A stretch of 52,167 nucleotides of DNA from JBBDIO01 sp040880365 (GCA_040880365.1 JBBDIO010000022.1:1-52167), one strand, 5' to 3'; shown: positions 38,858 through 47,805, numbered from the stretch's first letter. Made by a program: numbers and translations. The notes: generated by a model from the sequence alone, not told the origin.

Positions 38858-39775
38858 TCAGGCACGCCGGCGTTGAGGGTCCAGCCAATCGCGCAGACCA
38901 TTGCCCAACAGGATGAAGCTGGTGGTGGCATAGACGATGGCAAGACCCGGAAAGACGGCGGTCCACGGGGCAGATGTCATAAACTGGCGGCTACTGCTCA
39001 ACATTTCGCCCCAGCTGGGATTTGGCGGTGGTGCGCCCAGCCCCAAATAGGCCAGGGCCGATTCGGTGATAATGGCCTGGGATGCGCTCAAGGTCGCATC
39101 TACGATAACCGGGGCGAGCGAATTGGGCAAGACATGGCGCATGAGAATTCCCCAATTAGACACGCCCGAAATGCGGGCCGCCGCAATGTATTCGCGCTCT
39201 TTGACCGAGAGCACGGGCGCGCGCACGATGCGCGCCATGCGTGGTGTATAGAGAAAGGCAATGGTGATGATCAGATTGGGCACGCTGGGGCCGAGGACGG
39301 CGACCACCGCAATTGCCAGCATGAGACCCGGAAACGCGAGCAAAATATCCATCGTGCGCATGATGATCTGGTCCAGGCGTCCGCCAAAATAGCCGGCGGC
39401 CATCCCCAGGGCCAGGCCGAAAATCAGCGCCAGGGCAATGGAGGGCAGGGAGACCAGGAGCGTGGTGCGCGCGCCAAAGATAATGCGCGAAAAGAGATCG
39501 CGCCCCAGCGAATCGGCGCCCATGACCAGACCGTCGCCGGGGGGCGCCATGCTGGACCCCAAACCGATTTCAAACGGGCTGTTGGGGGCGACGATGGGGG
39601 CAAAAATTGCCACCATCACCAGCAGAAGGACCATGACAAAGCCCACCACCATGAGGCCGTTGAGACGCAGCGCGGCCAGCGGTCCCCGGCGCACGGCAGT
39701 AGTGGATCCGGGTGGAGGGCCTAGCGGTGATGCGGAACCGCCGGGGGCGGTCGATGCAGTAGTTGAACTTGCCAT
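38858..39775 (-). CDS. Peptide/nickel-type ABC transporter permease (DppC-like)
   Basis: 305 residues. A Pro/Ser/Thr-rich cytoplasmic N-terminus (1-35) precedes the first helix and the OppC/DppC N-domain. The binding-protein-dependent permease core has G-A-D-S-L-G-R-D-L-F-S-R-I-I-F-G-A-R and the EAA-type loop E-Y-I-A-A-A-R-I-S-G-V-S-N-W...H-V-L-P-N. It pairs with the DppB-like permease 104 bp upstream. No DppD/DppF ATPase gene is present in the cluster. Confidence 0.94.
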   Translation of the reverse strand: MASSTTASTAPGGSASPLGPPPGSTTAVRRGPLAALRLNGLMVVGFVMVLLLVMVAIFAPIVAPNSPFEIGLGSSMAPPGDGLVMGADSLGRDLFSRIIFGARTTLLVSLPSIALALIFGLALGMAAGYFGGRLDQIIMRTMDILLAFPGLMLAIAVVAVLGPSVPNLIITIAFLYTPRMARIVRAPVLSVKEREYIAAARISGVSNWGILMRHVLPNSLAPVIVDATLSASQAIITESALAYLGLGAPPPNPSWGEMLSSSRQFMTSAPWTAVFPGLAIVYATTSFILLGNGLRDWLDPQRRRA

Positions 39776-39801
39776 GGCGTGTGTGTGGTGTCGCTTTCAA
39801 T

Positions 39802-39825
39802 AGGTTCTTCGACAGGTTAGATGAC
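39802..39825. repeat. 12-bp tandem duplication
   Basis: AGGTTCTTCGAC (39802-39813) is followed by AGGTTAGATGAC (39814-39825) between the two permease genes; 8 of 12 positions match. Confidence 0.5.
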
Positions 39826-39879
39826 AGAGATTTAGTGCGGGCTACCTTGTATGTATGATACGCGCTGTATGCGACGCGA

Positions 39880-40830
39880 TCATTGATAGCGGATGCGTGG
39901 ATCGACCAGCGAATAGAGCAGGTCGGTGATCAGGTTGATAATCACCACGGCGAACGCCATGAACAACAACACGCCCTGCACCAGGGGATAGTCGCGCAGA
40001 TTGATGCCGTTGATGGCGAGACGTCCCAGACCCGGCAGGCTGAAGATGGTTTCGATGATGATAGTACCGCTAAAGACGAAGGCCATTTGCAAACCCACAA
40101 TGGAGATGATGGGGATGGCCGCGTTTTTGAGAATGTGCCGCCAGACGACCATGCGTTGGGCCAGCCCTTTGGCATAGGCCACGCGCACGAAATCCTGGCG
40201 CATGACATCCAGCACCGCGGAGCGGGTGTTTTCGGCGACGGTCATCGCCATGCCGATCCCAATTGCGATGGTGGGAAAGAGCAGGCTGAGCAGATTGTGG
40301 ACCGGATCTTCGGTGAAGGGGACGTAGTTGAAGGTGGGGATCCACGGAGTGAGCGGCGCGATGAACAGCAGTAAAAGCGTGGCGACAAAGAAGCTGGGCA
40401 CGCCAATGCCAAAGGCGACAATGCCGCGGGAGAACCAATCCCAGATGCCGCCGCGCAACGCGGCTATGATGCCCAGGGGCGCGCCAAATAGTACGCCAAA
40501 GCCAACCGAAAGCAGAGCAAGTTCCAGCGTGACGGGCACGCGGCGCAGAATTTCGGGCAGAATCTCCACGCGCAGGGCCATAGATTGGCCGAAATCACCC
40601 TGCAACACGCCCCCCAGCCAGCTGAGATATTGAATATAGACGGGGCGATCCAGGCCCAGGTCGGTGCGGATGCGGGCCAACGCTTCATCACTGGCGCCGC
40701 CGCCTTCGGCCCCCAGCATGGCGACGGCGACATCACCGGGGAGGATATAGATGATGCCAAAACTGATTAGCGAGATTCCCAGCATGATGGGAATCAGCAT
40801 GATAAGGCGAGAGAGGATGTAGCCGCTCAC
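39880..40830 (-). CDS. Peptide/nickel-type ABC transporter permease (DppB-like)
   Basis: A 316-residue six-helix permease with the DppB N-terminal signature (R-L-I-M-L-I-P-I-M-L-G-I-S-L-I-S-F), L-S-W-L-G-G-V-L-Q-G-D-F-G-Q-S, and the EAA loop D-F-V-R-V-A-Y-A-K-G-L...H-I-L-K-N-A. It acts with the DppC-like subunit and the lipoprotein upstream to import peptides or similar solutes. Confidence 0.95.
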   Translation of the reverse strand: MSGYILSRLIMLIPIMLGISLISFGIIYILPGDVAVAMLGAEGGGASDEALARIRTDLGLDRPVYIQYLSWLGGVLQGDFGQSMALRVEILPEILRRVPVTLELALLSVGFGVLFGAPLGIIAALRGGIWDWFSRGIVAFGIGVPSFFVATLLLLFIAPLTPWIPTFNYVPFTEDPVHNLLSLLFPTIAIGIGMAMTVAENTRSAVLDVMRQDFVRVAYAKGLAQRMVVWRHILKNAAIPIISIVGLQMAFVFSGTIIIETIFSLPGLGRLAINGINLRDYPLVQGVLLFMAFAVVIINLITDLLYSLVDPRIRYQ

Positions 40831-40884
40831 GGTGTGGCGTGTGTCCTGTTCAAATCAGACTGCGTGATGATTCGGCATGGGAGA

Positions 40885-40913
40885 GACGGGGGCGTGCAGA
40901 ACACACCCCCGTC
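40885..40913 (-). other. Hairpin between binding-protein and permease genes
   Basis: GACGGGGGCGTG (40885-40896) pairs with CACACCCCCGTC (40902-40913) with a single mismatch and a 5-nt loop. Placed 14 bp after the binding-protein stop, it may stabilise the upstream mRNA or attenuate the permease genes, a common arrangement in ABC importers. Confidence 0.55.
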
Positions 40914-40926
40914 CCAGGTATGCAGG

Positions 40927-42537
40927 TTAGCGGTTGAGCCAGGTGTAGCGTGTGGCCCAGCGGCTGTTGGATGGGACGGTGTTGTAGTCCATCACGTCAT
41001 CCCACCAGACTTCCCAGCGCAGGGGATAGCCATAGAGCACCAGAGAATAGGCCTGATCGGCGACGCGTTCCTGGAGCTGGCGATAGATTTCGGCGCGCTC
41101 GTCGCGGTCAACGGTGGCGCGCCCGGCTTCCAGCAGAGAATCCATTTCGGCATCTTCCCAACAGTATGCCTGGGCGATGGGCGAATCGGAGTGGAGGATC
41201 GCATAGAGACGGGTGTCGGGATCGGGTTCCCAGGTGTTGCCGACCTGCACCATGAGGCCGTTGCCGGTGCGCCAGTCATCGAGAATCTGACCCACTTCCA
41301 TGGGCGCAATCGTGACTTCGATGCCCGCGGCGGCCCACATTTGCTGCAAGACCTGGGCTGCGTCCACGTCGAGCTGATTGGCGGCGACAACCTTGTAGGG
41401 TTCCTCTATGGTGATGCCATCGGGATAGCCGGCTTCTGCCAGCAGCGCGCGTGCGGCTTCTACATCATGTTCGTAGTAGGGCAGGGTATCGGTGGCAAAG
41501 AATGGGCTAGACGGTTCGACAATGCCACTGACCGCGCCACCGTAGCGCGACGGAATTACTGTTTCGATGAGCAGCTCGCGGTTCATGGCGAGGCTGAGCG
41601 CGCGGCGCACGCGCACATCATCAAACGGCGCTTCGCACAGGTTCAGGCGAATATCGATGTAGCGGCTGGGGATGCCGGGCTGGGAGACCAGACCGTCTAC
41701 GCTGTCCACCACGGCTTCGGCCTGGCGAGGATCGCGGAACCAGACCATATCCACGCTGCGCGTGCGCAGGGCAGATTCTTTGGAGGCTTCGTCGCCCAGA
41801 ATCTTGAATTCCACGGCATCCAGCAGGGGATAGCCCTCTTCATAATAGTCGGGATTGCGCACCAGGCGCACGTGCTGGTCGATGGCATATTCTTCCAGCA
41901 TGAAAGGCCCTGTGCCGACCGGGTCCGTTTCCAGCGTGTCTACGGCTTCCATGGGAATGATGGAATAGCGGTCGACCAGGAAGAGCAGGAGTGTGCCAAA
42001 GGGCTGTGAGAGCGTGATCTGCACGGTTTCGGCGTCGAGTACGTCTACGCTTTCGATGAGGTTGTACTTGGCGGCGTGGACGCTCACATCGGGATCGCGC
42101 AGGCGGTCGATGGAAAACTTCACATCTTCGGCGGTCATCTCGCGCCCGTTGTGGAATGTGACGCCCTGGCGAATGGTGAAGGTATAGACCAGGCCGTCTT
42201 CGGAAATCTCCCAGGCGGTGGCGAGATCGGGCACCAGTTCCGTTTCGTCTTCATTCCATTTCACCAGGCCATTGTAGATGGACTCGTAGATGTTGATGGA
42301 GGCCCAGGCGAGATTTTTGTGGGGGTCGAAGGTCTGGGGACCGAAGTCCTGACCGATATAGAGCGTGCCGCCGCTGACAGGTTCGCCCGCAGGCGTATCT
42401 GCTGCGGTTTCGGCACCTGTGTCTGCGGTATCGGGCGCGGTCTGGCTGGCAGGTGCAGGCGCACAGGCTGCCATGAGCGCAGCCAATACCAGCATGGGTA
42501 GCCAACTGCGGATGCGCTTGATGAGTGGGTCGTACAT
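40927..42537 (-). CDS. ABC transporter solute-binding lipoprotein (SBP_bac_5, peptide type)
   Basis: 536 residues. The lipoprotein signal sequence ends in a M-A-A-C lipobox, followed by an Ala/Pro/Thr/Asp-rich linker. The mature family-5 binding protein opens with G-G-T-L-Y-I-G-Q-D-F-G-P-Q-T-F-D-P-H and has the Y-T-F-T-I-R-Q-G-V-T-F-H-N-G-R-E hallmark (about 135-150). It binds peptides or other large solutes outside the membrane. The ATG at 42537 is supported by an AAGGAGA site; an upstream ATG at 42597 would spoil the signal peptide. It lies between the two M81 genes. Confidence 0.94.
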   Translation of the reverse strand: MYDPLIKRIRSWLPMLVLAALMAACAPAPASQTAPDTADTGAETAADTPAGEPVSGGTLYIGQDFGPQTFDPHKNLAWASINIYESIYNGLVKWNEDETELVPDLATAWEISEDGLVYTFTIRQGVTFHNGREMTAEDVKFSIDRLRDPDVSVHAAKYNLIESVDVLDAETVQITLSQPFGTLLLFLVDRYSIIPMEAVDTLETDPVGTGPFMLEEYAIDQHVRLVRNPDYYEEGYPLLDAVEFKILGDEASKESALRTRSVDMVWFRDPRQAEAVVDSVDGLVSQPGIPSRYIDIRLNLCEAPFDDVRVRRALSLAMNRELLIETVIPSRYGGAVSGIVEPSSPFFATDTLPYYEHDVEAARALLAEAGYPDGITIEEPYKVVAANQLDVDAAQVLQQMWAAAGIEVTIAPMEVGQILDDWRTGNGLMVQVGNTWEPDPDTRLYAILHSDSPIAQAYCWEDAEMDSLLEAGRATVDRDERAEIYRQLQERVADQAYSLVLYGYPLRWEVWWDDVMDYNTVPSNSRWATRYTWLNR

Positions 42538-42599
42538 GGATGTCTCCTTAAGACTTGATGGATCGCGTGAACTGGATGGATCGAGTTGTGGGGGCACTG

Positions 42600-42665
42600 G
42601 TCATTTCATGGTCATACTGTAGTCATGCATCAGCCATGCCGCAGTCATGCCGCAGTCATGTCACC
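42600..42665. repeat. 11-bp tandem repeat x6 in operon spacer
   Basis: Six consecutive 11-bp units starting at 42600, 42611, 42622, 42633, 42644 and 42655, all beginning G[TC]CAT. The fourth and fifth (GCCATGCCGCA, GTCATGCCGCA) differ at one base. The array begins 8 bp after the M81 stop on the minus strand. An 18-bp direct repeat of GATGGATCG lies next to it (42557 and 42575). Confidence 0.85.
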
Positions 42666-42672
42666 GAATCGT

Positions 42673-44169
42673 TCACGACGTCTCTGCGCGGGCCGACCAT
42701 TCGGGAAGCGCGTCAAAGGGATAGGTGGGGCGGGGTATGAGCTGCCACGGAAAATCTTCCAGGTGGGACATGGTTGGCCCCTGGGTATCCACGCGAATAA
42801 TTTCCGAGGTCATGTCGGCGTAGTATTGGAAGTTGCTGGCGGTTTTCATGACTAGCATTTTGGCTTCGGCAGGTTCCAGCCCATAGCGGCGGAATACGGC
42901 AGGATGGTTGGAACCCAGCCCCACATTTTCGCTGACGACCACGCGGATTTCGCCGATTTCCAGCAGCGCGGTCTTGCCCATATCAAAGGAGTGGCGGCCG
43001 ATTGCGTTGGCTTCGACCAGGCCTTCGGCTCGCATGGCGACGCGGGCCGTCACACTGAAGGGTGCGCCGAACTGACCGGCGCGTTTGCCGCCCAGGGTCG
43101 TGGTGATTTCGGCACCTTCGCCTGCGGCCCAGGCCATCTGCGCGGCTTCGGGATCGACCATCGTCAGCAGGGCGCGCTGATCGACTTGTCGCTCTACGAG
43201 TTCGCGCAGGATGAGATTGCTGTCGCCCGTTGCGCCGCCGAACACGCTGTCGCCGGTATCGGAAAGCAAGACCAGCCCTTTGGGCGCGCGCAATGCTTTT
43301 TCTACCGCGTCGGCGACGGGAATGCTCTCGTAGACCCAGAATTCTTCGCGCAGATCCCAGGCCATTTGCGCCAGCTCTGCAGAGAGACGCTGTGCCAGTT
43401 CGGGATCGTCGTGGGTGATGACCACGGTCGTCCATCCGCCTTCGGGTACATCCAGCCAGGGCTGAATGGGAAAATTGGAGACGGAGGCGACGCCGGGCAT
43501 CTGTTCCATTTCACGCGCGCGGTCGAACCAGCGTTTCATGGGGCCGCGACTGGTGAGAAACTGTTCCTGGTGGGTGAACATGGGAATTTTGTGGTCGGCG
43601 ATGGTGGGGCGCACATCTCCGCGCAGTATGGCAAAGAGCAGGTGCGCGGCCTGTTCACCCGTATCAAATGGATCGTGGGGCTGGGTGCGATGACCGACCA
43701 GACCGTCGACCAAATCGATCATGCGGCGCGTCACATTGGCGTGGTGATCCAACGGGGTGACGATTGGGATATCGGGACCTATAATTGCGCGCGTGGCGGC
43801 AATGAGATCGCCTTCGACATCGGGTTCGCTTTCGGCCGCGGCCGCGCCATGCAGACTGAGAAAGACGGCGTCAAAGTCTCCTGCGGCGCGCAGGCCATCT
43901 TCAATTTTTGTGCGGAAAAAGGCCAGGGTATCGTCGGTGAGCGGCCCGCTTGCGCCCGCCCAGGCGCTGATGATGGGGACCAGATCCAGCTCTAGCCCTT
44001 CTTCTTCGGCAGCCTGCAAAAAACCTGCCACCGCGTTGGGGCGACCGCGCCGTCGATCCAGCACTTCCTGGCCCTCGTACAACCCATATTGGCGAAAGGT
44101 GTCGACTGTGGTGCGCACGGGCGAAAAGCTGCACGTTTCCTGGCCTACTTCGGCAATGACAATTCTCAC
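42673..44169 (-). CDS. M81-family metallopeptidase (MlrC-like), second copy
   Basis: A 498-residue full-length M81 protein. Landmarks are V-G-Q-E-T-C-S-F-S (family Q-E-T-N-T-F position, Asn replaced by Cys), L-H-G-A-A-A-A-E, L-D-H-H-A-N (D-x-H ligands), H-R-T-Q-P-H-D-P-F, and the C-terminal MlrC domain with L-L-S-D-T-G-D-S-V-F-G-G. It is clearly diverged from the other copy, so it is an old paralogue rather than a recent duplication. It is the first gene of the minus-strand cluster, divergent from the IclR gene across 409 bp. Confidence 0.92.
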   Translation of the reverse strand: MRIVIAEVGQETCSFSPVRTTVDTFRQYGLYEGQEVLDRRRGRPNAVAGFLQAAEEEGLELDLVPIISAWAGASGPLTDDTLAFFRTKIEDGLRAAGDFDAVFLSLHGAAAAESEPDVEGDLIAATRAIIGPDIPIVTPLDHHANVTRRMIDLVDGLVGHRTQPHDPFDTGEQAAHLLFAILRGDVRPTIADHKIPMFTHQEQFLTSRGPMKRWFDRAREMEQMPGVASVSNFPIQPWLDVPEGGWTTVVITHDDPELAQRLSAELAQMAWDLREEFWVYESIPVADAVEKALRAPKGLVLLSDTGDSVFGGATGDSNLILRELVERQVDQRALLTMVDPEAAQMAWAAGEGAEITTTLGGKRAGQFGAPFSVTARVAMRAEGLVEANAIGRHSFDMGKTALLEIGEIRVVVSENVGLGSNHPAVFRRYGLEPAEAKMLVMKTASNFQYYADMTSEIIRVDTQGPTMSHLEDFPWQLIPRPTYPFDALPEWSARAETS

Positions 44170-44578
44170 GGTTGCTCCTTGTGCAGAGTGGGCGCGCAGA
44201 GGAAAAGGGGCGCGCGATGGTGCGATGCGTTATGAAACTATGGGGTGACGCACGGTGACGCTGTTGTGTCAGCCGTGACAGCTTTGCGCCAGCGGTTGTG
44301 TCGTGTAGTCAAGCCACCTGTCGCGGCTGGGCGGGGCGACGGTGGATCGAGCCGGTGCGATGCGTCGGGCCTGTAATCCGAACGTACATTTTCTGGCTGG
44401 GTGCCTGTCCTGTGCTGCGCGGATTACGGTTTGCGTTTGCCTGCCACTCCATATACTATTCCTTTCGCGGTTTCACGTCAAGCAGCATATGTTTCGTAAC
44501 GAGAAACACGCAGGATAGGCGTCTAATGGGATAGGCGATTGTGCATGATTGTACGGGAAGTATGGGCGGGGCAATTTT
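44170..44578. promoter_or_regulatory. Divergent control region M81 cluster / IclR (409 bp)
   Basis: No gene. It contains GGTGACGC[AC]-type 10-bp units in tandem (44244-44263), a 16-bp direct repeat of GGATAGGCG (44513 and 44529), a possible plus-strand promoter TTGCGT-15-TATACT (44431-44457), and an inverted repeat at 44490-44508 described separately. Confidence 0.5.
44490..44508. promoter_or_regulatory. Candidate IclR-family operator
   Basis: TGTTTC (44490-44495) and GAAACA (44503-44508) form perfect 6-bp inverted arms 7 bp apart. This layout resembles known IclR-family sites (KdgR-like GAAAC/GTTTC halves). It lies just downstream of the likely iclR-like promoter. Confidence 0.4.
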
Positions 44579-45370
44579 ATGACGGACAGTACCAATGAAC
44601 AGGTTAATGAACAATATATAGTCAAGCCGGTGCAGAAGGCGCTCCAGGTTTTGATTGCGCTGGGCGAAGAACGGGGTGCGCTGACGCTGACCGAGATCTG
44701 CTATCGCGTGCATATGCCCAAAACCACTGTGTATCGCTATTTGCAGACGCTGTGCCAGTTGGGCTTTGTGGCGCACAACGCCGAGCAGGATCTCTATTTG
44801 TTGGGACACCGGCTGTTCGAGCTGGGACAGTTGGCGGGGGAACAACTGCGGATTCGGGATATCGCTTTGCCCCACATGGAAGTCCTGCGTGACCAGTTCA
44901 ATGAGACTGTGAATCTGGGACTATTGGACGGTGCGGAAGTGGTGTATGTGGAAATGGTCGAAAGCCATCATACCCTGCGGATGCGGGCAACGCTGGGCAG
45001 CCGCGATCCCGTCTATTCGACTGCGCTGGGCAAAGCCATGTTGGCGTTTGTGCCCGAAGAGCGCCTGGCCCAGCATTTGGTGAATAAATTTGTGCCGCGC
45101 ACCCCCAATACGGTGGGCAATCCCCGTGAGCTTGCGGCGCGCCTCGAAGGCGTGCGGCGTGCAGGCTTTGCGGTGGACGATAGTGAGAATGAAGACGGCG
45201 CGCGCTGTGTGGGTGCGCCCATTTTCGACTATAGCGGGCAGGTGGCGGCGGCGATCAGTGTCTCGGCCCCGGCATCACGTATGGACAACGCCCAATTGCA
45301 GGCAGTTGCCGAGGCGGTAGTGGCGACGGCTGCCAGCATCTCGCGCAACCTGGGCTATGCGTCCCACTGA
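44579..45370 (+). CDS. IclR-family transcriptional regulator
   Basis: 263 residues. The N-terminal winged helix (about 20-80; L-T-E-I-C-Y-R-V-H-M-P-K-T-T-V-Y-R-Y-L as helix-turn-helix) is followed by the GAF-like effector domain with S-T-A-L-G-K-A-M-L-A-F and D-D-S-E-N-E-D-G-A-R-C-V-G-A-P-I-F (effector-pocket landmarks). It is divergent from the M81/peptide-importer cluster and probably its local regulator. ATG 44579 is preferred to the in-frame TTG at 44549, which has no added conserved sequence. Confidence 0.92.
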   Translation: MTDSTNEQVNEQYIVKPVQKALQVLIALGEERGALTLTEICYRVHMPKTTVYRYLQTLCQLGFVAHNAEQDLYLLGHRLFELGQLAGEQLRIRDIALPHMEVLRDQFNETVNLGLLDGAEVVYVEMVESHHTLRMRATLGSRDPVYSTALGKAMLAFVPEERLAQHLVNKFVPRTPNTVGNPRELAARLEGVRRAGFAVDDSENEDGARCVGAPIFDYSGQVAAAISVSAPASRMDNAQLQAVAEAVVATAASISRNLGYASH

Positions 45371-45428
45371 ACTCGCAGCGAAACATTCCGGCAAACCGGA
45401 GTGCATCGGCGCGCTACGCTATCCGCAA

Positions 45429-46436
45429 TTAGGGCTGGGCGGGGCGCAGGTTGGCAAGTTGCAGTTCGAGGATGACAGCCGTATCCATATCCAGCAGGCC
45501 CGATAAATTGAGCAGTTGCCTTTCGCCAAACAGGTTGTGCGTAGATTGCACGCGCGCGTCGGCGGGGATGGTGAGATTAATTTCCGTTGAATCGATAAGA
45601 TTACCCCGATTCGTACAAAAATCGTTGTAAAGTTCTACAGCACCCGTGGCGATTATTGCCGTGTTGGCGGGGTTCAGTGTGAGATCCAGCGCAATGTCCA
45701 GATTCACCAGCCCCATCTGAATGCACCAGTGGTCGGCGACATTCTGTGTATCGGCGTCCAGGCCATAGGTGCGCGCTTCCACGGGGATTTGTAGCGGGCG
45801 CCCGCCCGATTGGAATTCGGAATTGGCGATGAGCATGCGCAAATTGGCCTGTCCTCCCACTGTGATGGAACGCGGCGCAATGGGCGGCGGTACAGGTGTG
45901 GGGGTGACGGTCGGCAAGGTCAGCGGTTGCCCGGCGCGGGTGAGTATCGCGGATTCGGAGACTGTATCTGTGACCGGCGCGGAGTTCGTGTCTGTGAGAG
46001 CCGGATCGGCAGACAAGTTTGTGGTCGGCGTGGCAAGCGCGACGATCTGCGCGCGGGGCGTAGCTTCGGACGTGGTGTCGGCGGTGGCAGTGGGCAAGAG
46101 CGCACTGGTGAGGATGGCAACCGCGGTCGGCGTGGTGGGGATAAACGCGACTTGTGGCTCGCCATTGCGCTGGGCGGTATCGGGTGTGGAGGCGGGTGCG
46201 GACCACAGGCCGCTGGCAAATGCGCTGCTGATGACGATGAGGCCAATGATCAACCAGGCCCAGGTGGGTACACGCCGGGACATGCGCGGCAGGTTCTGGG
46301 CAGCAAATCTGCGCTTGATGGCAGATTTGGGATCGGGGGCCGAATCTACACTTGTTGTGCCGGAATTTGTCGAACCGGAACTTGCTGTGCCGGATTGAGC
46401 AGGCGTTTCCGGTGCATTCGGCGCATTATCACTCAT
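45429..46436 (-). CDS. Membrane-anchored hypothetical protein with Thr/Pro-rich linker
   Basis: 335 residues. The N-terminus is Ser/Thr/Pro-rich (1-45), with a basic stretch before one transmembrane helix (about 58-76, W-A-W-L-I-I-G-L-I-V-I). A long Ala/Thr/Pro linker (80-180) follows. An outer domain (about 185-335) contains T-V-G-G-Q-A-N-L-R-M-L-I-A-N-S-E-F and beta-rich sequence. I do not recognise the domain. A DUF4352-like extracellular sandwich is one possibility. The codon at 46437-46439 is TTG; ATG 46436 is preferred. Confidence 0.65.
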   Translation of the reverse strand: MSDNAPNAPETPAQSGTASSGSTNSGTTSVDSAPDPKSAIKRRFAAQNLPRMSRRVPTWAWLIIGLIVISSAFASGLWSAPASTPDTAQRNGEPQVAFIPTTPTAVAILTSALLPTATADTTSEATPRAQIVALATPTTNLSADPALTDTNSAPVTDTVSESAILTRAGQPLTLPTVTPTPVPPPIAPRSITVGGQANLRMLIANSEFQSGGRPLQIPVEARTYGLDADTQNVADHWCIQMGLVNLDIALDLTLNPANTAIIATGAVELYNDFCTNRGNLIDSTEINLTIPADARVQSTHNLFGERQLLNLSGLLDMDTAVILELQLANLRPAQP

Positions 46437-46574
46437 CAAAAAAGTGTATACCTTCCTCTAACCAAGTCTCACATTCGCCCTATTATGACGCGGAGTGTGC
46501 CGTTGGGCCAATTTTGGCGATCTGTGTACGCTTCTTATGTAGACGTATATGGAGACGTGGAAAATGAGGAAATG

Positions 46575-46616
46575 GTGACGCGGGGTGCGCGCTCACACCT
46601 GTGTACCCCGCGTCAC
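46575..46616 (-). terminator. Hairpin ending the M20/Gfo/sugar-permease operon
   Basis: GTGACGCGGGGT (46575-46586) is the perfect inverted complement of ACCCCGCGTCAC (46605-46616). It lies 16 bp beyond the stop at 46633. The minus-strand tail has only a short mixed T-rich run, so Rho-independent activity may be partial. Confidence 0.6.
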
Positions 46617-46632
46617 ACGCATACGTTTTTGC

Positions 46633-47805
46633 CTATTGCCCGCCTGCCAGACAAAATCGATGAATAAGTTTGCGGTAGATTTGCACGGCCTCTCCCAACT
46701 GGGGGATGAGGACATATTCGCCAATGGTATGGGCCTGGGCAATGTGTCCGGGGCCGAGGATGACACACTGGGTGTGATCCTTGTAGAGCGACGCTTCGGT
46801 GCCAAACGGCACGGTGATCGCCTGGTCGCGGCCGGTGGCGGCGACAGCCGCCTGGACGATTTCGGTATCGGTGGGTGAGTAGAAGTAATCGACCATGCGC
46901 CACGCAAAGTTGAAACCATGGTGTTCGGCCCGCTGGCGGATGGTCTCGACGATTTCGTCCTGGTGATCGTTGGGCATGACGCGGAAACTCACCGTGCAAA
47001 CGGTACGGGCCGCCGTTACATTGGGGCGGCAACCGAAATCGTTTAGCACCATGTTGAAGCCATTGGTGGGCGGCGAAAATTCGGGATTCATGTGGCGCGC
47101 GTCGGTCTTGAATTCCTGGGCCAGCGTTGCCATTTCGGCCAGAAAGGGCGCAATCAGAAAATTGGCCGATGTGCCCAGATCGGTGCTGGTGTGGGCGGCG
47201 CGGCCGTGGGCCGTGATCTCCATATGCACGCCGCCCTTGTGCGCGTAGACAGGCTCCAGGGCAGTTGGTTCGGCAACCACACTGTAGGCAGGCCAGGCTT
47301 CGGCGAGGATCTGCGACTCGGCGCAGACCTGGCGCGCGCCGGGATAGCCGACCTCTTCATCGGCGGTGACGACGATATAGAGGGGCGCGGTCAGGGCCTG
47401 GGCATCTACGGTGGCGGCGGCGGCGATGGTCGCGGCCAGGGGGCCTTTCATATCGCAGCTGCCGCGCCCGATCAGCCGGTCGCCTTCGATTGTGGGTGTG
47501 AACGGCTCCCAGCCCTCACCACCCGGCACGGTATCGGAATGGGAAAACAGGCCAAAGCCGCCCCCGCCGTTACCTGGCAGATCACCCAGCCGGGCAACCA
47601 CGCTCATTTTGGCTTCGCCGTCGGGATCGGTATAGGTGAGCTTTTCGACGCGAAAGCCGAGACCCGCGAGCAGATCGGCCACATATTCCGAGATCGCCAC
47701 ATTGGATACCTGGCTGGGCGAAGGCATGGTGATCAGCGTTTGGGCAAGGGTCAGCGCGTCGAGGCTGCGCTCGGGGTTTGGGTTGGGCGTGGCAGTGGTG
47801 GTCAT
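46633..47805 (-). CDS. M20-family deacylase (ArgE/DapE-like)
   Basis: A 390-residue binuclear zinc hydrolase. The metal-site residues are visible in H-S-D-T (89-92), Asp118 in G-S-C-D-M-K-G and Glu150-Glu151 in T-A-D-E-E-V-G. It is expected to cleave N-acyl amino acids or a related amide. It is the last gene of the operon with two Gfo/Idh/MocA enzymes and sugar permeases, so an N-acylated sugar or amino-acid conjugate is a reasonable but unproven substrate. Its ribosome-binding site (AGGAAA) is one copy of a 14-bp tandem repeat that also covers the upstream gene's stop codon. Confidence 0.9.
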   Translation of the reverse strand: MTTTATPNPNPERSLDALTLAQTLITMPSPSQVSNVAISEYVADLLAGLGFRVEKLTYTDPDGEAKMSVVARLGDLPGNGGGGFGLFSHSDTVPGGEGWEPFTPTIEGDRLIGRGSCDMKGPLAATIAAAATVDAQALTAPLYIVVTADEEVGYPGARQVCAESQILAEAWPAYSVVAEPTALEPVYAHKGGVHMEITAHGRAAHTSTDLGTSANFLIAPFLAEMATLAQEFKTDARHMNPEFSPPTNGFNMVLNDFGCRPNVTAARTVCTVSFRVMPNDHQDEIVETIRQRAEHHGFNFAWRMVDYFYSPTDTEIVQAAVAATGRDQAITVPFGTEASLYKDHTQCVILGPGHIAQAHTIGEYVLIPQLGEAVQIYRKLIHRFCLAGGQ

